From assembly GCA_012862575.1 (NCBI GenBank), contig BLSF01000003.1, positions 434,001-498,000 on the forward strand: DNA of 64,000 bases, read 5' to 3'. Origin of the DNA: Parietichytrium sp. I65-24A (lineage: Eukaryota > Sar > Bigyra > Thraustochytrida > Thraustochytriidae). Every line of letters starts with the position of its first letter. The first letter of the stretch is position 1. Positions 1 through 9,968 of the stretch are shown in pieces. The position numbers were made by a program, and so were the translations under genes. The notes below the pieces were generated by a model. It was given only the letters and a program-made list of their open reading frames with translations. It was not told where the DNA came from and made no database searches.

Positions 1-2
1 TG

Positions 3-1793
3 GTGTGTGTAGGGCCAGACGGAGAGCAGGTTTTGTGCACAGCGGCCCCAACCTATGCTCCGACCGCCCCCGCGCCAACCAAAATGCCTACGACTCCCTC
101 ACCAACAAATCCGCCGTCGACTGCCACTCAAACATCAGCTCCAACAACGTTGAATAGCGCACAGCTCACAGACTCGCCAACCGGCGCTCCGACATCCGCT
201 CCGACGTTCGCTCCGACTCTACCCCCATCGTCCGGAATGACTCCTTATCCGACAGGATTTCCAACACGGAGCCCGACAACGTCGAGGCCGTCAAAATCAC
301 CTACTACTGCTCAACCAAGTCGCTCGCCGACCATGGCTCCAATATCGCCATACCTCAGCAGCCTGGTAATTCGGGATGCGTCTACGAACGAGGTGTTGGA
401 AATGGCTCCATCATTCAGCTCTGCCGTTTTCAACTACACGGTAAACTCAAGCCTCCCCGCAAGCGATTTGAGATTCACCGTGGTCCCCGAGTCTACCAAC
501 TCCGACTTCACTGTCGAAGTGTCTTCGGAAGTTTTGGTTGAGATTTACATGGACTCAAGCCCAGACGTCGTGTACTGGATTAACCTGGCGTACTCCGAAC
601 CCTTCGAGTGCGAATGCAGCGGAAATGGAGATTGTGCTTCCTCGGCCACAATTGAAAATCCGATCTGCGAGTGCTACACTGGGTACACTGCTGCGAGCAA
701 TTGCTCTGAAATAGACGATTCCTTGGATCAGCTTGATGACAGCGATGTTGCAAAAGTTCAGATTTCGTGGCTCCGCTCCCGAGGAGTTACCGATTTCGTC
801 GCTCTGCAGGAGGAGATGATCAACCTTTGCGACAAAATCGATGCTTTGGCGGATTCCGAAGAAGGAGAAGGGCTGTACATTCGCAGAACGAGTAGCTGTC
901 TGATCCGAGAATTTCGCGATCTGTTCCAAGGACAAGAGGTAAACGGATACGTCATCGACGTACCCATGGATGTGACCGAGGAAATCTTCAGCCAAGCTCT
1001 CCAGTACTATATCACTCATGTGGACCCGAGCTCGAGATACTACGCGTTGTTTGACAGCTCGGGAACCATCCAATCGCTTTCAATTAATGTGCTGACCAAC
1101 CTGGACAAGTACTCCGGAGCGAAAGCTTCTGACGTTGTGTACAAAAATTGGGAGGCCTTTGTCGAGGAGAACGCTCCTTCTGCGATCGAGACCAGCTTTT
1201 TATGGGCTCGAACTCAGACGGAGATTGCAGTCGTTAAGGGGACCGCGATGAGCGCGGCAGTCTCGATCGCCAGCGCCTTCCTGGTCATCTTGATCTTTTC
1301 GAGGTTGAACGTCGTGCTTACTTTGATCACTACCGGGGCAATTGTTAGCGTCATAGCGCTCTTGCTCGGTACGATGGTGGTTTTCATGGGCAGGGACATC
1401 GGCGCGATCGAGAGTCTGAGCTGCATTGTACTCTTGGGTCTCGCAGTGGACTATAGCACCCACTTGGCCCACACGTTCAATCATTCCAAATGCAATACCT
1501 TGGAAAATCGAGCGCGCCACACCCTTGGTCAGACCGGAGTGTCGATTTTGTTTGGAGCAATAACGACAGCCGGTTCTGCTAGCCTCCTGTTATTTACGCA
1601 GGTGACACTCTTCCGTGACTTTGGCTTTTTTGTGATCCTGAACATGATCTACTCGCTCATTGTGGCCGTGTTTTTCCTGGTTCCGATGCTGATCATTGCC
1701 TACAACGTCATGAACAAACTTCGCAACTGGTGGCTCGATCGCAAAGAGGAGGTTGTGGTGGAGTACACTTCAGAGAGGCAACTTGACTTGTAA
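3..1793 (+). CDS. Dispatched/Patched-like RND family protein, C-terminal half (5' end outside window)
   Basis: The frame is open at the left edge, so this is the C-terminal half of a larger protein. In order it shows a Pro/Thr stalk of repeated (S/A)PT units (first ~110 residues), a cadherin-like beta-sandwich-type segment (~120-200), a six-cysteine EGF-like segment (~201-235), an extracellular alpha/beta region, and five hydrophobic helices at the end. The helix holding GLAVDYSTHLAHTF matches the RND transmembrane motif with its conserved Asp, and GQTGVSILFGAITT follows as in Patched/Dispatched proteins. RND relatives move lipids or lipid-linked cargo across membranes. The next gene is a full-length paralogue with the same domain order, so this is a tandem duplicate; the window begins where that paralogue is at about residue 620. 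No cargo can be assigned. The family call is solid; the function is inferred. Confidence 0.85.
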   Translation: MCVGPDGEQVLCTAAPTYAPTAPAPTKMPTTPSPTNPPSTATQTSAPTTLNSAQLTDSPTGAPTSAPTFAPTLPPSSGMTPYPTGFPTRSPTTSRPSKSPTTAQPSRSPTMAPISPYLSSLVIRDASTNEVLEMAPSFSSAVFNYTVNSSLPASDLRFTVVPESTNSDFTVEVSSEVLVEIYMDSSPDVVYWINLAYSEPFECECSGNGDCASSATIENPICECYTGYTAASNCSEIDDSLDQLDDSDVAKVQISWLRSRGVTDFVALQEEMINLCDKIDALADSEEGEGLYIRRTSSCLIREFRDLFQGQEVNGYVIDVPMDVTEEIFSQALQYYITHVDPSSRYYALFDSSGTIQSLSINVLTNLDKYSGAKASDVVYKNWEAFVEENAPSAIETSFLWARTQTEIAVVKGTAMSAAVSIASAFLVILIFSRLNVVLTLITTGAIVSVIALLLGTMVVFMGRDIGAIESLSCIVLLGLAVDYSTHLAHTFNHSKCNTLENRARHTLGQTGVSILFGAITTAGSASLLLFTQVTLFRDFGFFVILNMIYSLIVAVFFLVPMLIIAYNVMNKLRNWWLDRKEEVVVEYTSERQLDL

Positions 1794-2867
1794 ATTGTAG
1801 AAACTAGAATAGATCTCATGTATATTACTTTCTGACTGCTCATTGTTTCCCATGATCCATTCCTTTTCTGATTCAAAAAATGTCTAGCAGGTGCGCAGCC
1901 AAAACCCGCCTGGACTCCTTGGTTCAAGGGAGCAGAAGAGAAAGGCTGAATGGCTCCAATGGCTTTCGGAAGCCAACAGTGAGCCGCTTTTCCGACACTC
2001 ACAGTCAGTGCTGGAACATGCTGGAACTCACAACCTCACTCACTATCACCCACCCCCACGGTCCACTTTTCTTCCGCTAAGTCCGGCTAGCCTAATTCCC
2101 TGCAAACAAATCCAACACCACGTATACAATGTATACAACAACATTCACGCACTCTAAGGGGGGCAACCCCCAACCGTAATCGTAGCAATTACCGCAGCAC
2201 CGCAACTAGCACACCGGCGGTACACACTCAAGAAGTGATAGGGAGTGCTATGGCCGCTACGTCTTGTACCGCACTACGGTTAATCTAGCGGCAGCCGTGG
2301 CACTCAGCTCTCTGAGGCAGTGTTGCCCAGCCCAAGAAAAAGAGCGGAGTTGGAATGTACAGTTGGTCACTTCGCAAGAGCGCGGTCTCCAAAATTGTGA
2401 TTATCTTCAAACGCCAGTACCGGTACCTATACATTTACCTGTATACACTGACGGCGGGTGTCATACTGAGAGTCAGTTTAAAGTTAATCTTCCTCTTTCT
2501 CAATTTCGGGTGTCACTCCGTAGGCGAGCGGGTAGGTAATGCGTAGCAATGAGTACCGACTACAAATTGGAGAGGAAACCAGATCGATAGTATCGATAGA
2601 TAACTTAGATAGATGATACACGCACAAAGAGACACACAGAGAGAGAGAGAGAGAGCCGTGTGGCTATGCTATAGATACGCAACTCGAGTAGAGTGAGTGG
2701 CTTTTGAGGGGTACTCACAGTTCTCACAGTACTCACGGTGAGTGAGCTTAATAGCACGGAGAGAGAAGCCACGTGCTCGAGTAGAGTGGAGGCTGGGCCA
2801 GTGTCGCAATTGCGGAAGGGATTTCAACGACAGCAAGCTGCGCGCGAGGACAGGGAGGCCTGGGAAG
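1794..2867. other. Intergenic region between the tandem RND genes
   Basis: No gene seen. It holds a GATA/ATCGAT-rich stretch (about 2583-2618), a (GA)n tract at 2639-2655, and imperfect TACTCAC repeats at 2711-2746 just before the next gene. These are plausible promoter or 5' leader sequences of the downstream RND gene. The short ORFs here look like chance. Confidence 0.5.
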
Positions 2868-5800
2868 ATGCACGCGACCGAGTCTTCTTCGGAGGGTGGA
2901 GGGAACCCCGGGCAGCTGTGGACGTGCTGCGCAAAGTGGCCCGTTGTGCTTCTGATGGCTTTCTATGCGCTGTCGATAGTGGTGATGGTGCCGATCTACA
3001 TCGGGACTGATGCGTTGCCCTTGGTCCTTGAGACGGACTTCACGCAGTATTTGTCCAGTGACGAGCCGGCTTACACCGACTACGAGATGGTGACCAATCT
3101 GGCCGACGAGGTGAAGGGAAATCTTCAGAAGATTTACGAATCTCGATATTTGCAGGAGAGCCCGATAAATACATATAATCTGGAGATGATTTACTCGTGC
3201 GAGGAAGATTGTAATACAATTTTTTCTGCGGAAATACTTTCTACAATCAAAACTTTCGAAAGAGCCTTCGAGAGAGAGGTCTACAGCAAGGGTTGTTTGC
3301 AATCTGAAACCGGAGTCTGCGTCGAGTCTTCCTCCATCCTCAATGTCTTTTACCCCTCCGTGCTCCCAAACGATCAGATAGTGTTTGACGGAAATGGTGA
3401 TGAGCTTCTCGATCTCGACCAATCTTTGGAGTTACTCAAGGCTCATGGCGCGGTCTGGTTCACTTCGCGCGATTTTTTGACAAACGGAGGCAATTCTTCC
3501 GTTGCCCGTAGCCTCTTCGTATTCCAGGCTCAGTCCAAAGAAGATTTCATCTCCTTTTACAAGGAGACGATTTTGCCATTCATGCAAGAGAACTACCTCA
3601 AAGACGGTATCAGGATTTTGTACTACAACTCAAACCTCTTGAACGCAGAGATCGAGCACATAATCATCGGCGACTCCAAGTTTGCCATCGGTTCTATCGT
3701 TTTCGTTTTTCTGATCATGTGGGGCCAGAGCCGGTCCCTCTTCAACACCTCAGTGGCCCTCTCTTCGATTTTGCTTTGCTACCCGGCAACCTACATTGTG
3801 TACCGCTTGATTTTCAACATCGAGGTGATGATGATATTCAATTTTGCGAGCATCTTTGTGTTAACCGGAATTGGCGCCGACAGCTTCTTCATCTTTTCTG
3901 ATCTGTGGACGCAGAGCAGAAGTTTTGATAACTTTTCACTAGCGGAGCGGATGCACTGGACATTCAGAAAGGCTGCAAGTTCCACCCTTGTCACCTCTCT
4001 GACCACTGCCGCAAGTTTTTACGCAAATATCGCCAGCCCGATCCCCCCGATTCGGGCTTTTGGGCTCTTCATGGGAACCATTCTTGTCTTTCTGTACATC
4101 AATCTCACCACCACATTGCCATTGGCACTGCTCGCCTACGAGAAGTTCTTTCTCAACATGCGACTCCCATGCTTACCGAACTCGCGGGGCGACGTTTCTG
4201 ACCAAGACATACAGACGGCTAGCGTTGTCTCGCGTCAGTCCGCTCCGAGCGACGCGCAGTTTACTAGTTCCCCACATACTGTCGAAGGCCTTGATCTGGA
4301 GAAGGAGGCAGCTGATGACGCACCCAAAAAACTGGCGGTGGCCCGCCAAAAGTCTACCTTTACATCAAGCAACATGCTTCTTCGAGCCACCGTGATCCTC
4401 GGAGATAGTACAGAATCCTTGCTTGAGCTAGAGGTCGCAGAATCCGTTGACATGAAGGATTACCCTCTCGTTGTGCGTATCTTCTACCTCAAGATCGCTC
4501 CTTTTGTGTACCGCTTCCGCTATGCTCTGTTCGTCATCTTTTTGGCACTGGTGTGTGGCATCGGCGGAGGTGTGGCAGGCAATGCCCGCTTGGCAGAAGA
4601 CCTTCCTGACATTTTCACACCGACCACCAATTTGGGACCGTTGCTGAATATTCGCAGAACGTATTTCTCGGAAGGTCTGAGTGTTCCAGATAGCAGCAGT
4701 GGTAGCATTGGGCCCAATTCCACCTTGTGCTACGATGCAGTCAGTGGAGCTGCAATGGTGTGCACATCTGCACCAACAATGGCTCCAACAGAGAAGCTTC
4801 CGACAAGAGAACCAACAACATTGTCTCCAACTTCATTAGTGACAAAGTCTCCGACTTCAGTAGTGACAAAGTCTCCGACGCAGCCTCCGACTTTAGCTCC
4901 AGTTACTGGGCCAACCTCTCCCCCATCCCAAACGCAAAGCCCAACCACATCTCCGACGGAAAGCCCGACGAGTCCGACGGAAAGCCCGACGAAGAGCCCC
5001 ACGAAGAGCCCCACGAAAAGCCCGACGGCAGTTCCCACAAAACTGCCGACAACAGGCTCCCCGACCGCAACTGGCGCAACACGCTCTCCGTCCAAAGCTC
5101 CAACAACACCTGCTCCCACGCTTGCGCCGAATTCACCGCCCATTCAGCCATACATTATGACTGTGGTGGCCAGAAACACCTTGACGAATCAAGACTTGAA
5201 GATCTCGCCTTCCTTTGATACAGACATTACCGAATACACCATTGCCGGGATTCACGCGGACGCTTCAAAAATCGCGCTCATTGCCACTCCGTGGTCCGCG
5301 TCCGGTATCGTCGTGCGAACTGACGTTTCTGACACCGTCATCGAACTGTACGTGGCGCCTCACTCAGATTTCGTGTACCGACTCACTGTGGAGTACACAC
5401 CACCGTATTCCTGCGACTGCCATAGCAACGGTGTTTGCTTGCCCGAGCCAGTGGAGGGGCAATATTGCCAGTGCTATCAAGGCTTCCTTGCTTCTACCAA
5501 CTGCTCGGAAGCTGATCCTGAACTATTGGGCTTCGGCGACGATGAGGTCGCTGCAGTCCGCTTCAGCTGGCTACGAGAGAATGGAGTGGAAAATTTTGTA
5601 GCAATCCAATCAGAATACATTCGAATGTGCGAGGCTCTCACAATGTTGGCAACAATAGAGAAGGACACAGATCTGGGAAAACGGATGCAGGTCCGGCGAG
5701 TCACAAACTGTGTGTTCCCTGACCTCGCAGAAACATTCGATCTGACCTTGCCGGTGAACTACACTGAAACTGAACTTGCGGATGCATTCTTGTATACGTT

Positions 5801-6551
5801 TTTCTTTGTGAGTTCGGATAATGCGAACTCCGTTTTCTTTGATGAAAATGGTGTTATTCAAGGTATTCAGCTCAAGGTGTTGACGAATGTGGACGAGCTC
5901 TTAGGCGCGGCGGCAGCAGATGATATCTATGATGCTTGGGAGGAATTTCTGGAGCTCCAAAACGTCAAGCACGTCACACAAACTAGCTTCCTATGGGCAA
6001 GGTCGCAGACCGAACTAGCTATTGTGAATGGCATCACTACAGGGGCTCTCATTTCTGTCATGTGTGCATTTGTCACTATTTTGCTCTTCACAAAGTTGGA
6101 CTTGCTCGTCACCACCATTGCAATCCTCTCTATAGTTTCCGTCATTGTTCTTTTGATGGGGACGATGGTCCTCCTCATGGATAGGGCCGTCGGGGCCACC
6201 GAGGCCCTTGCGTGCATTGTGCTTTTAGGTATGGCAGTTGACTACAGCGTACATCTCGCCCATACATTCAAATTCTCTAAAGCCGAGACGTTTGAGCTCA
6301 AAACGAAGCATGCACTTGGTCAGACTGGAATTTCTATTCTGTTTGGGGCCATCACCACATTTGGCGCTGCTCTACTGCTATTATTCACGCACGTGTATCT
6401 TCTGCGTGACTTTGGGATGTTTGTGCTTATCAACACCGTCGTCTCCATCATCTTAGCCGTATTTTTTATGATGCCCGGCCTAATCGTGACTGGCGAGCTC
6501 AAAGCATTTCTATGTTCTCGCTTGCTTGGGCGTGATGGCGAGAGCGCATGA
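2868..6551 (+). CDS. Dispatched/Patched-like RND family protein with PT stalk, cadherin-like and EGF-like insert (1227 aa)
   Basis: The frame is open further upstream, but the first ATG is at 2868 and puts transmembrane helix 1 at residues ~22-46, as expected for RND proteins. After the first extracellular loop come five helices of the sterol-sensing/RND type (~268-430), including the motif GIGADSFFIFSD near residue 335. A cytoplasmic Ser-rich linker follows. The second extracellular loop is unusual: a Pro/Thr stalk with KSPT and APT repeats (~629-761), a cadherin-like beta-sandwich segment (~762-845) and a six-Cys EGF-like motif (~848-881). The last five helices (~1045 onward) carry GMAVDYSVHLAHTF. 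The layout of two 6-TM halves fits a complete Dispatched-like transporter, probably at the cell surface. It is a tandem paralogue of the upstream gene. The substrate is unknown. Confidence 0.88.
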   Translation: MHATESSSEGGGNPGQLWTCCAKWPVVLLMAFYALSIVVMVPIYIGTDALPLVLETDFTQYLSSDEPAYTDYEMVTNLADEVKGNLQKIYESRYLQESPINTYNLEMIYSCEEDCNTIFSAEILSTIKTFERAFEREVYSKGCLQSETGVCVESSSILNVFYPSVLPNDQIVFDGNGDELLDLDQSLELLKAHGAVWFTSRDFLTNGGNSSVARSLFVFQAQSKEDFISFYKETILPFMQENYLKDGIRILYYNSNLLNAEIEHIIIGDSKFAIGSIVFVFLIMWGQSRSLFNTSVALSSILLCYPATYIVYRLIFNIEVMMIFNFASIFVLTGIGADSFFIFSDLWTQSRSFDNFSLAERMHWTFRKAASSTLVTSLTTAASFYANIASPIPPIRAFGLFMGTILVFLYINLTTTLPLALLAYEKFFLNMRLPCLPNSRGDVSDQDIQTASVVSRQSAPSDAQFTSSPHTVEGLDLEKEAADDAPKKLAVARQKSTFTSSNMLLRATVILGDSTESLLELEVAESVDMKDYPLVVRIFYLKIAPFVYRFRYALFVIFLALVCGIGGGVAGNARLAEDLPDIFTPTTNLGPLLNIRRTYFSEGLSVPDSSSGSIGPNSTLCYDAVSGAAMVCTSAPTMAPTEKLPTREPTTLSPTSLVTKSPTSVVTKSPTQPPTLAPVTGPTSPPSQTQSPTTSPTESPTSPTESPTKSPTKSPTKSPTAVPTKLPTTGSPTATGATRSPSKAPTTPAPTLAPNSPPIQPYIMTVVARNTLTNQDLKISPSFDTDITEYTIAGIHADASKIALIATPWSASGIVVRTDVSDTVIELYVAPHSDFVYRLTVEYTPPYSCDCHSNGVCLPEPVEGQYCQCYQGFLASTNCSEADPELLGFGDDEVAAVRFSWLRENGVENFVAIQSEYIRMCEALTMLATIEKDTDLGKRMQVRRVTNCVFPDLAETFDLTLPVNYTETELADAFLYTFFFVSSDNANSVFFDENGVIQGIQLKVLTNVDELLGAAAADDIYDAWEEFLELQNVKHVTQTSFLWARSQTELAIVNGITTGALISVMCAFVTILLFTKLDLLVTTIAILSIVSVIVLLMGTMVLLMDRAVGATEALACIVLLGMAVDYSVHLAHTFKFSKAETFELKTKHALGQTGISILFGAITTFGAALLLLFTHVYLLRDFGMFVLINTVVSIILAVFFMMPGLIVTGELKAFLCSRLLGRDGESA

Positions 6552-7481
6552 ATCTGTGGTTTCCAGCCTGCTTATTGTTCATAGACACTGACTTTGCAAA
6601 ACGTATCAAATCTACAAATCCATCCTAATTACTTGTCTCTTGGCTCCACATTCCTTTCTGACAGTTTGATAACAGTTGCGCAACTGCAAAGCCTCCCAAT
6701 CTCACCAGAAATCCAATTCGCGCGATTCCCGCTCCGTTTCACTCCTCTGCCTCCAAAAACCGAGTCCTCCAAAAATTGGGCCGAGATAAACAAAAACTCA
6801 AAGAAGACTGCGCAAACCATAGACATGTATGTGGTGCTAGTACTCGCGTATCGCGAGTGTCGAATCCAGGTGTACTCGGACACGGTACGAACGAAACACA
6901 AGACGAGTTCCCATGCCATCCATCAGCAAGCCAGAGTTTTGCTGTTTCACTCTTTCCATCTTGAAATTGTTCTTGAATGAAATGATTGACTTTGATTTGA
7001 GTTGATTGTCACCAAAAACGATAGCTCGGAAGTTATTTAATTAAGGCTGTCTCTAGAGCTCGTCATAGCGAGTCAGCGGATGAACAGCTCCTTGCTCTTG
7101 ATTCATCCTCGCGAACAAACGAATTGCTCCCTCCACCCGCACCACTCACCAGCTTCCTCCCCCACTCCCGCCTACCGATTGGACTAGTACCATCTAGTAC
7201 CCCAAGATACCTCGCTCTACCGAGTCCCTAAATTGGCCTTACTACCGCACCCAGCAACCAGCCTTCCCGTCTCCAGACACGGAAAAGTGTACGCGAGGAC
7301 ACTCTCAGCCACGGTGGCATACGCCCACTTGCTAGTTCATTGCCGCTCCTACAAAGCTCACAGATTTCACAGCTCGCCTTGGGACTTTTGTGAACAAACG
7401 AAACGTCGAGAGACTCGAGTCGGTTCCACAGAACAGCAAGAGTAAGAGAGAAAGAGAGAAAGAGAGACATAGAGAGAGAGG
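6552..7481. promoter_or_regulatory. Intergenic region and probable 5' leader of eRF3
   Basis: No gene seen. The last ~40 bases before the eRF3 ATG (7444-7480) are an almost pure GA tract of repeated GAGAGA and GAGAAA units. Similar purine tracts precede several other genes in the window. A TTAATTAA box lies near 7039. No TATA box is certain. Confidence 0.45.
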
Positions 7482-9254
7482 ATGAGCGACAAGAAGGACT
7501 GGAAACCAAGCGCGCAGGCCACAGAGTGGAAGCCAAGCGCAGCCGCAGCAGAATGGAAGCCGTCGTGGGCTGCTGCACCTGCGCCTGCAGCTGATGCGGC
7601 GCCTGCGCCTGCTCCTGCAGATGCTCATGCTGATGCAAATGCAGCCGAAGCAGCGCCTGCAGATGCCTCCGCCAGTGCAGACAATGTTGCAGAAGCGACT
7701 GCGAGCGCAAGCACTGATGCAGTGGCAGATTCTGCGCCTGCGGCTGCGCAGAATGAGGAGGATGAGATCTCTGAGCTTGAGAGCAAGATGAAGTCGACGA
7801 CACTGGAAGAGAAGCCAGCAGCACAGTCGGCGGAGAAGGAAACGGAGGCAGCTGCAGCTGCTCCCGCACCAGCGAAAGCAGCAGAGCCGGTGGATCCAGC
7901 GGCGCTGGAGAAAGAGAAGAAGGCAATGCTTAAAGCGGTGGAAGGCGTAGATTCGCGCGAACACATGAACGTGGTCTTCATCGGACACGTCGATGCTGGC
8001 AAGTCTACGCTGTCCGGCTCGATTCTGTACTTGATGGGCACTGTAGACAAGCGCACGATTGAAAAGTTCGAACAGGAAGCAAAAGAAAGGAATCGCGAGA
8101 GTTGGTTTTTGGCGTACATCATGGATACCAACGATGAGGAGCGTGACAGGGGCAAAACCGTTGAAGTCGGCCGTGCATACTTTGAGACAGAAAACAAGCG
8201 TTTCACCATCCTGGACGCTCCGGGCCACAAGAATTATGTGCCTGCAATGATCTCCGGTGCATCTCAGGCCGATGTTGGAATTCTGGTGATCTCTGCTAGA
8301 AAGGGAGAATTCGAAGCCGGTTTCGAAGGTATGGGCCAAACCAGGGAGCATGCTATGCTTGCCAAGACCCTCGGGATTCAAAAGCTTGTTGTGGTGATCA
8401 ACAAGATGGATGAACAGACCGTCAAGTGGGACCAGGCTCGCTTTGATCAGTGCGTGAAAAAGCTGCGGCCGTTCCTCAAGGGATGCGGCTATAAGGTGAA
8501 GAAGGACGTCATTTTCTTGCCTATCTCTGCCTTGAACGGGGCGAACGTGAAGGAGCCAATCTCAAAAGATGTTTGCCCTTGGGCAGTTGAGGTAAACGGA
8601 AACAAGAGTCTGCTGCAAACGCTTGATTCCCTCACAATATCTGGCCGCGATGCCAGCAAACCACTTCGCATGACCGTCATGGATCGTTACACTGAGCGCG
8701 GTGTGGTGATCATGGGAAAGGTCGAGAGTGGGGTTGTCTACCCAGGACAAACGGTGTGCGTTTGCCCTGATCAGATCGAGTACAAGGTCGATTCTGTCAA
8801 CATCAACGAAGTGGACGTCACTGGTGCAAAACCAGGTGAGAATGTTCTTCTTCGACTCAACAACATTCAAGAGACTGGTGTTTCCAAGGGACATGTGATT
8901 TGCTCACGCTATTACCCGATCGCGGGCTCTCGCGAGATCATCGCTCAGCTTTTCATCGTGGGCTTGTTGGAGCATCGCCCATTGATGAGTGCAGGTTACA
9001 ATGCTGTCTTCCATGCTCATACCGCAGAGGAGGCTTGCACTGTGTACGAGCTTGTCGCGGAGCTCGACAAGGATGGCAAGATCTCAAAGAAGAATCCTGC
9101 TTTTGCAAAATCGGGCAAGTCAATCATTTGCAAGATTCGTTTGGAGAAGTCAATCGTTCTCGAGCCCTATGAAAAGACGATGCAGCTCGGCCGATTCACC
9201 CTTCGTGATGAAGGAAGAACTATTGCCATTGGAATTGTGAAAAAAGTCCGCTAA
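7482..9254 (+). CDS. eRF3: Peptide chain release factor eRF3 (590 aa)
   Basis: This translational GTPase works with eRF1 to end translation in the cytosol. The GTPase signatures are all present: GHVDAGKS (168-175), RGKTVEVGRAYFE (switch I), DAPGH (245-249) and NKMD (307-310), followed by two beta-barrel domains. RGKTVEVG separates eRF3 from EF-1alpha (RGITI) and fits the eRF3/Hbs1 group; the N-terminal region and the FKGCGY segment favour eRF3. Residues 1-155 are rich in Ala, Pro, Glu and Asp. They start with three copies of a WKPS unit (residues 7-10, 16-19, 25-28), two of them in the form AxEWKPS. This resembles a PAM2-type poly(A)-binding-protein motif with Trp in place of Phe. The ATG at 7482 follows the GA-rich leader directly. 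No intron is needed. Confidence 0.95.
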   Translation: MSDKKDWKPSAQATEWKPSAAAAEWKPSWAAAPAPAADAAPAPAPADAHADANAAEAAPADASASADNVAEATASASTDAVADSAPAAAQNEEDEISELESKMKSTTLEEKPAAQSAEKETEAAAAAPAPAKAAEPVDPAALEKEKKAMLKAVEGVDSREHMNVVFIGHVDAGKSTLSGSILYLMGTVDKRTIEKFEQEAKERNRESWFLAYIMDTNDEERDRGKTVEVGRAYFETENKRFTILDAPGHKNYVPAMISGASQADVGILVISARKGEFEAGFEGMGQTREHAMLAKTLGIQKLVVVINKMDEQTVKWDQARFDQCVKKLRPFLKGCGYKVKKDVIFLPISALNGANVKEPISKDVCPWAVEVNGNKSLLQTLDSLTISGRDASKPLRMTVMDRYTERGVVIMGKVESGVVYPGQTVCVCPDQIEYKVDSVNINEVDVTGAKPGENVLLRLNNIQETGVSKGHVICSRYYPIAGSREIIAQLFIVGLLEHRPLMSAGYNAVFHAHTAEEACTVYELVAELDKDGKISKKNPAFAKSGKSIICKIRLEKSIVLEPYEKTMQLGRFTLRDEGRTIAIGIVKKVR

Positions 9255-9968
9255 ACTGCTCATCATCTAGTCAAACAAAGAATTGTGCACAACTACTATC
9301 TTCAACTCTTGAAAGAAGCAAGGTTTTTGAGAATCGCTAATTAACTTATCTCTACGCACACTTGCGCTTTTATTCTGTCCGAGTCGTCTCCTTTGAAAAC
9401 GTCTCTTCCCAAGGCAACTTTACGAATGCTCAATCAAATCAAAATAGCAAAACGATCCAAGTTCTCTCTCACTGAGCACACTAAGATCACATAAGTACGG
9501 TAAGTACGGTAGAGGGATGTAAAGGGAGCACTATTGCGTTCTTCCAATCCTGTCAACCCTACTACTAAGCAAAACAATAATGTATCCCTCCATCAGGTCT
9601 TAAGCGCGAGTTCCACACTAGAACCAGCCACTGCTTTGTACTAATACCGGAGATGCTACGCTACCGCGAAACAAGCCTTAACATGTAATGTCGAATAGGA
9701 GTAGCGGTAGCTCCCGGCTTGCCATTCGTTTTGTTCCTTCTCAACGAACAGTGAGCTGCTCACTGGGGCAAGGGTTAGGGTTGCACGCGCTGTGTGGCTG
9801 GCTCAGATAGGTACACCTCGAGGGACGCTGTGTCGGAATCAGTGACTTGGCAAAAACTGAGAAAAGTCCTTTTGCACCACACAACCATAGACAATTGGAA
9901 TCGGTGGCCGGAATATACTATACCAAGCGAGAGCAGAGCAGGAGTTGTGTGAGCGCGAGGCAACCAGG
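9255..9968. other. Intergenic region upstream of RPL26
   Basis: No gene seen. It contains a tandem TAAGTACGG repeat (two copies, 9492-9509) and the telo-box at 9771-9782. The region carries the 3' end of eRF3 and the RPL26 promoter. Confidence 0.5.
9771..9782 (+). promoter_or_regulatory. Telo-box-like motif AGGGTTAGGGTT in the RPL26 promoter
   Basis: Two copies of the telomere-type hexamer lie about 190 bases before the RPL26 start codon. In plants and some fungi, interstitial telomere motifs are recurrent promoter elements of ribosomal protein genes. The position here fits such a role; function is inferred. Confidence 0.45.

Noticed and set aside
4730-5143. Minus-strand ORF rich in Gly-Val repeats
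   Set aside because: It is the antisense reading of the Pro/Thr stalk repeat in the RND gene.
7332-8381. 349-codon minus-strand ORF over the start of eRF3
   Set aside because: It is antisense to the Ala/Pro-rich region and GTPase start of a certain gene; its Arg/Leu/Cys-rich content is a codon-composition shadow.
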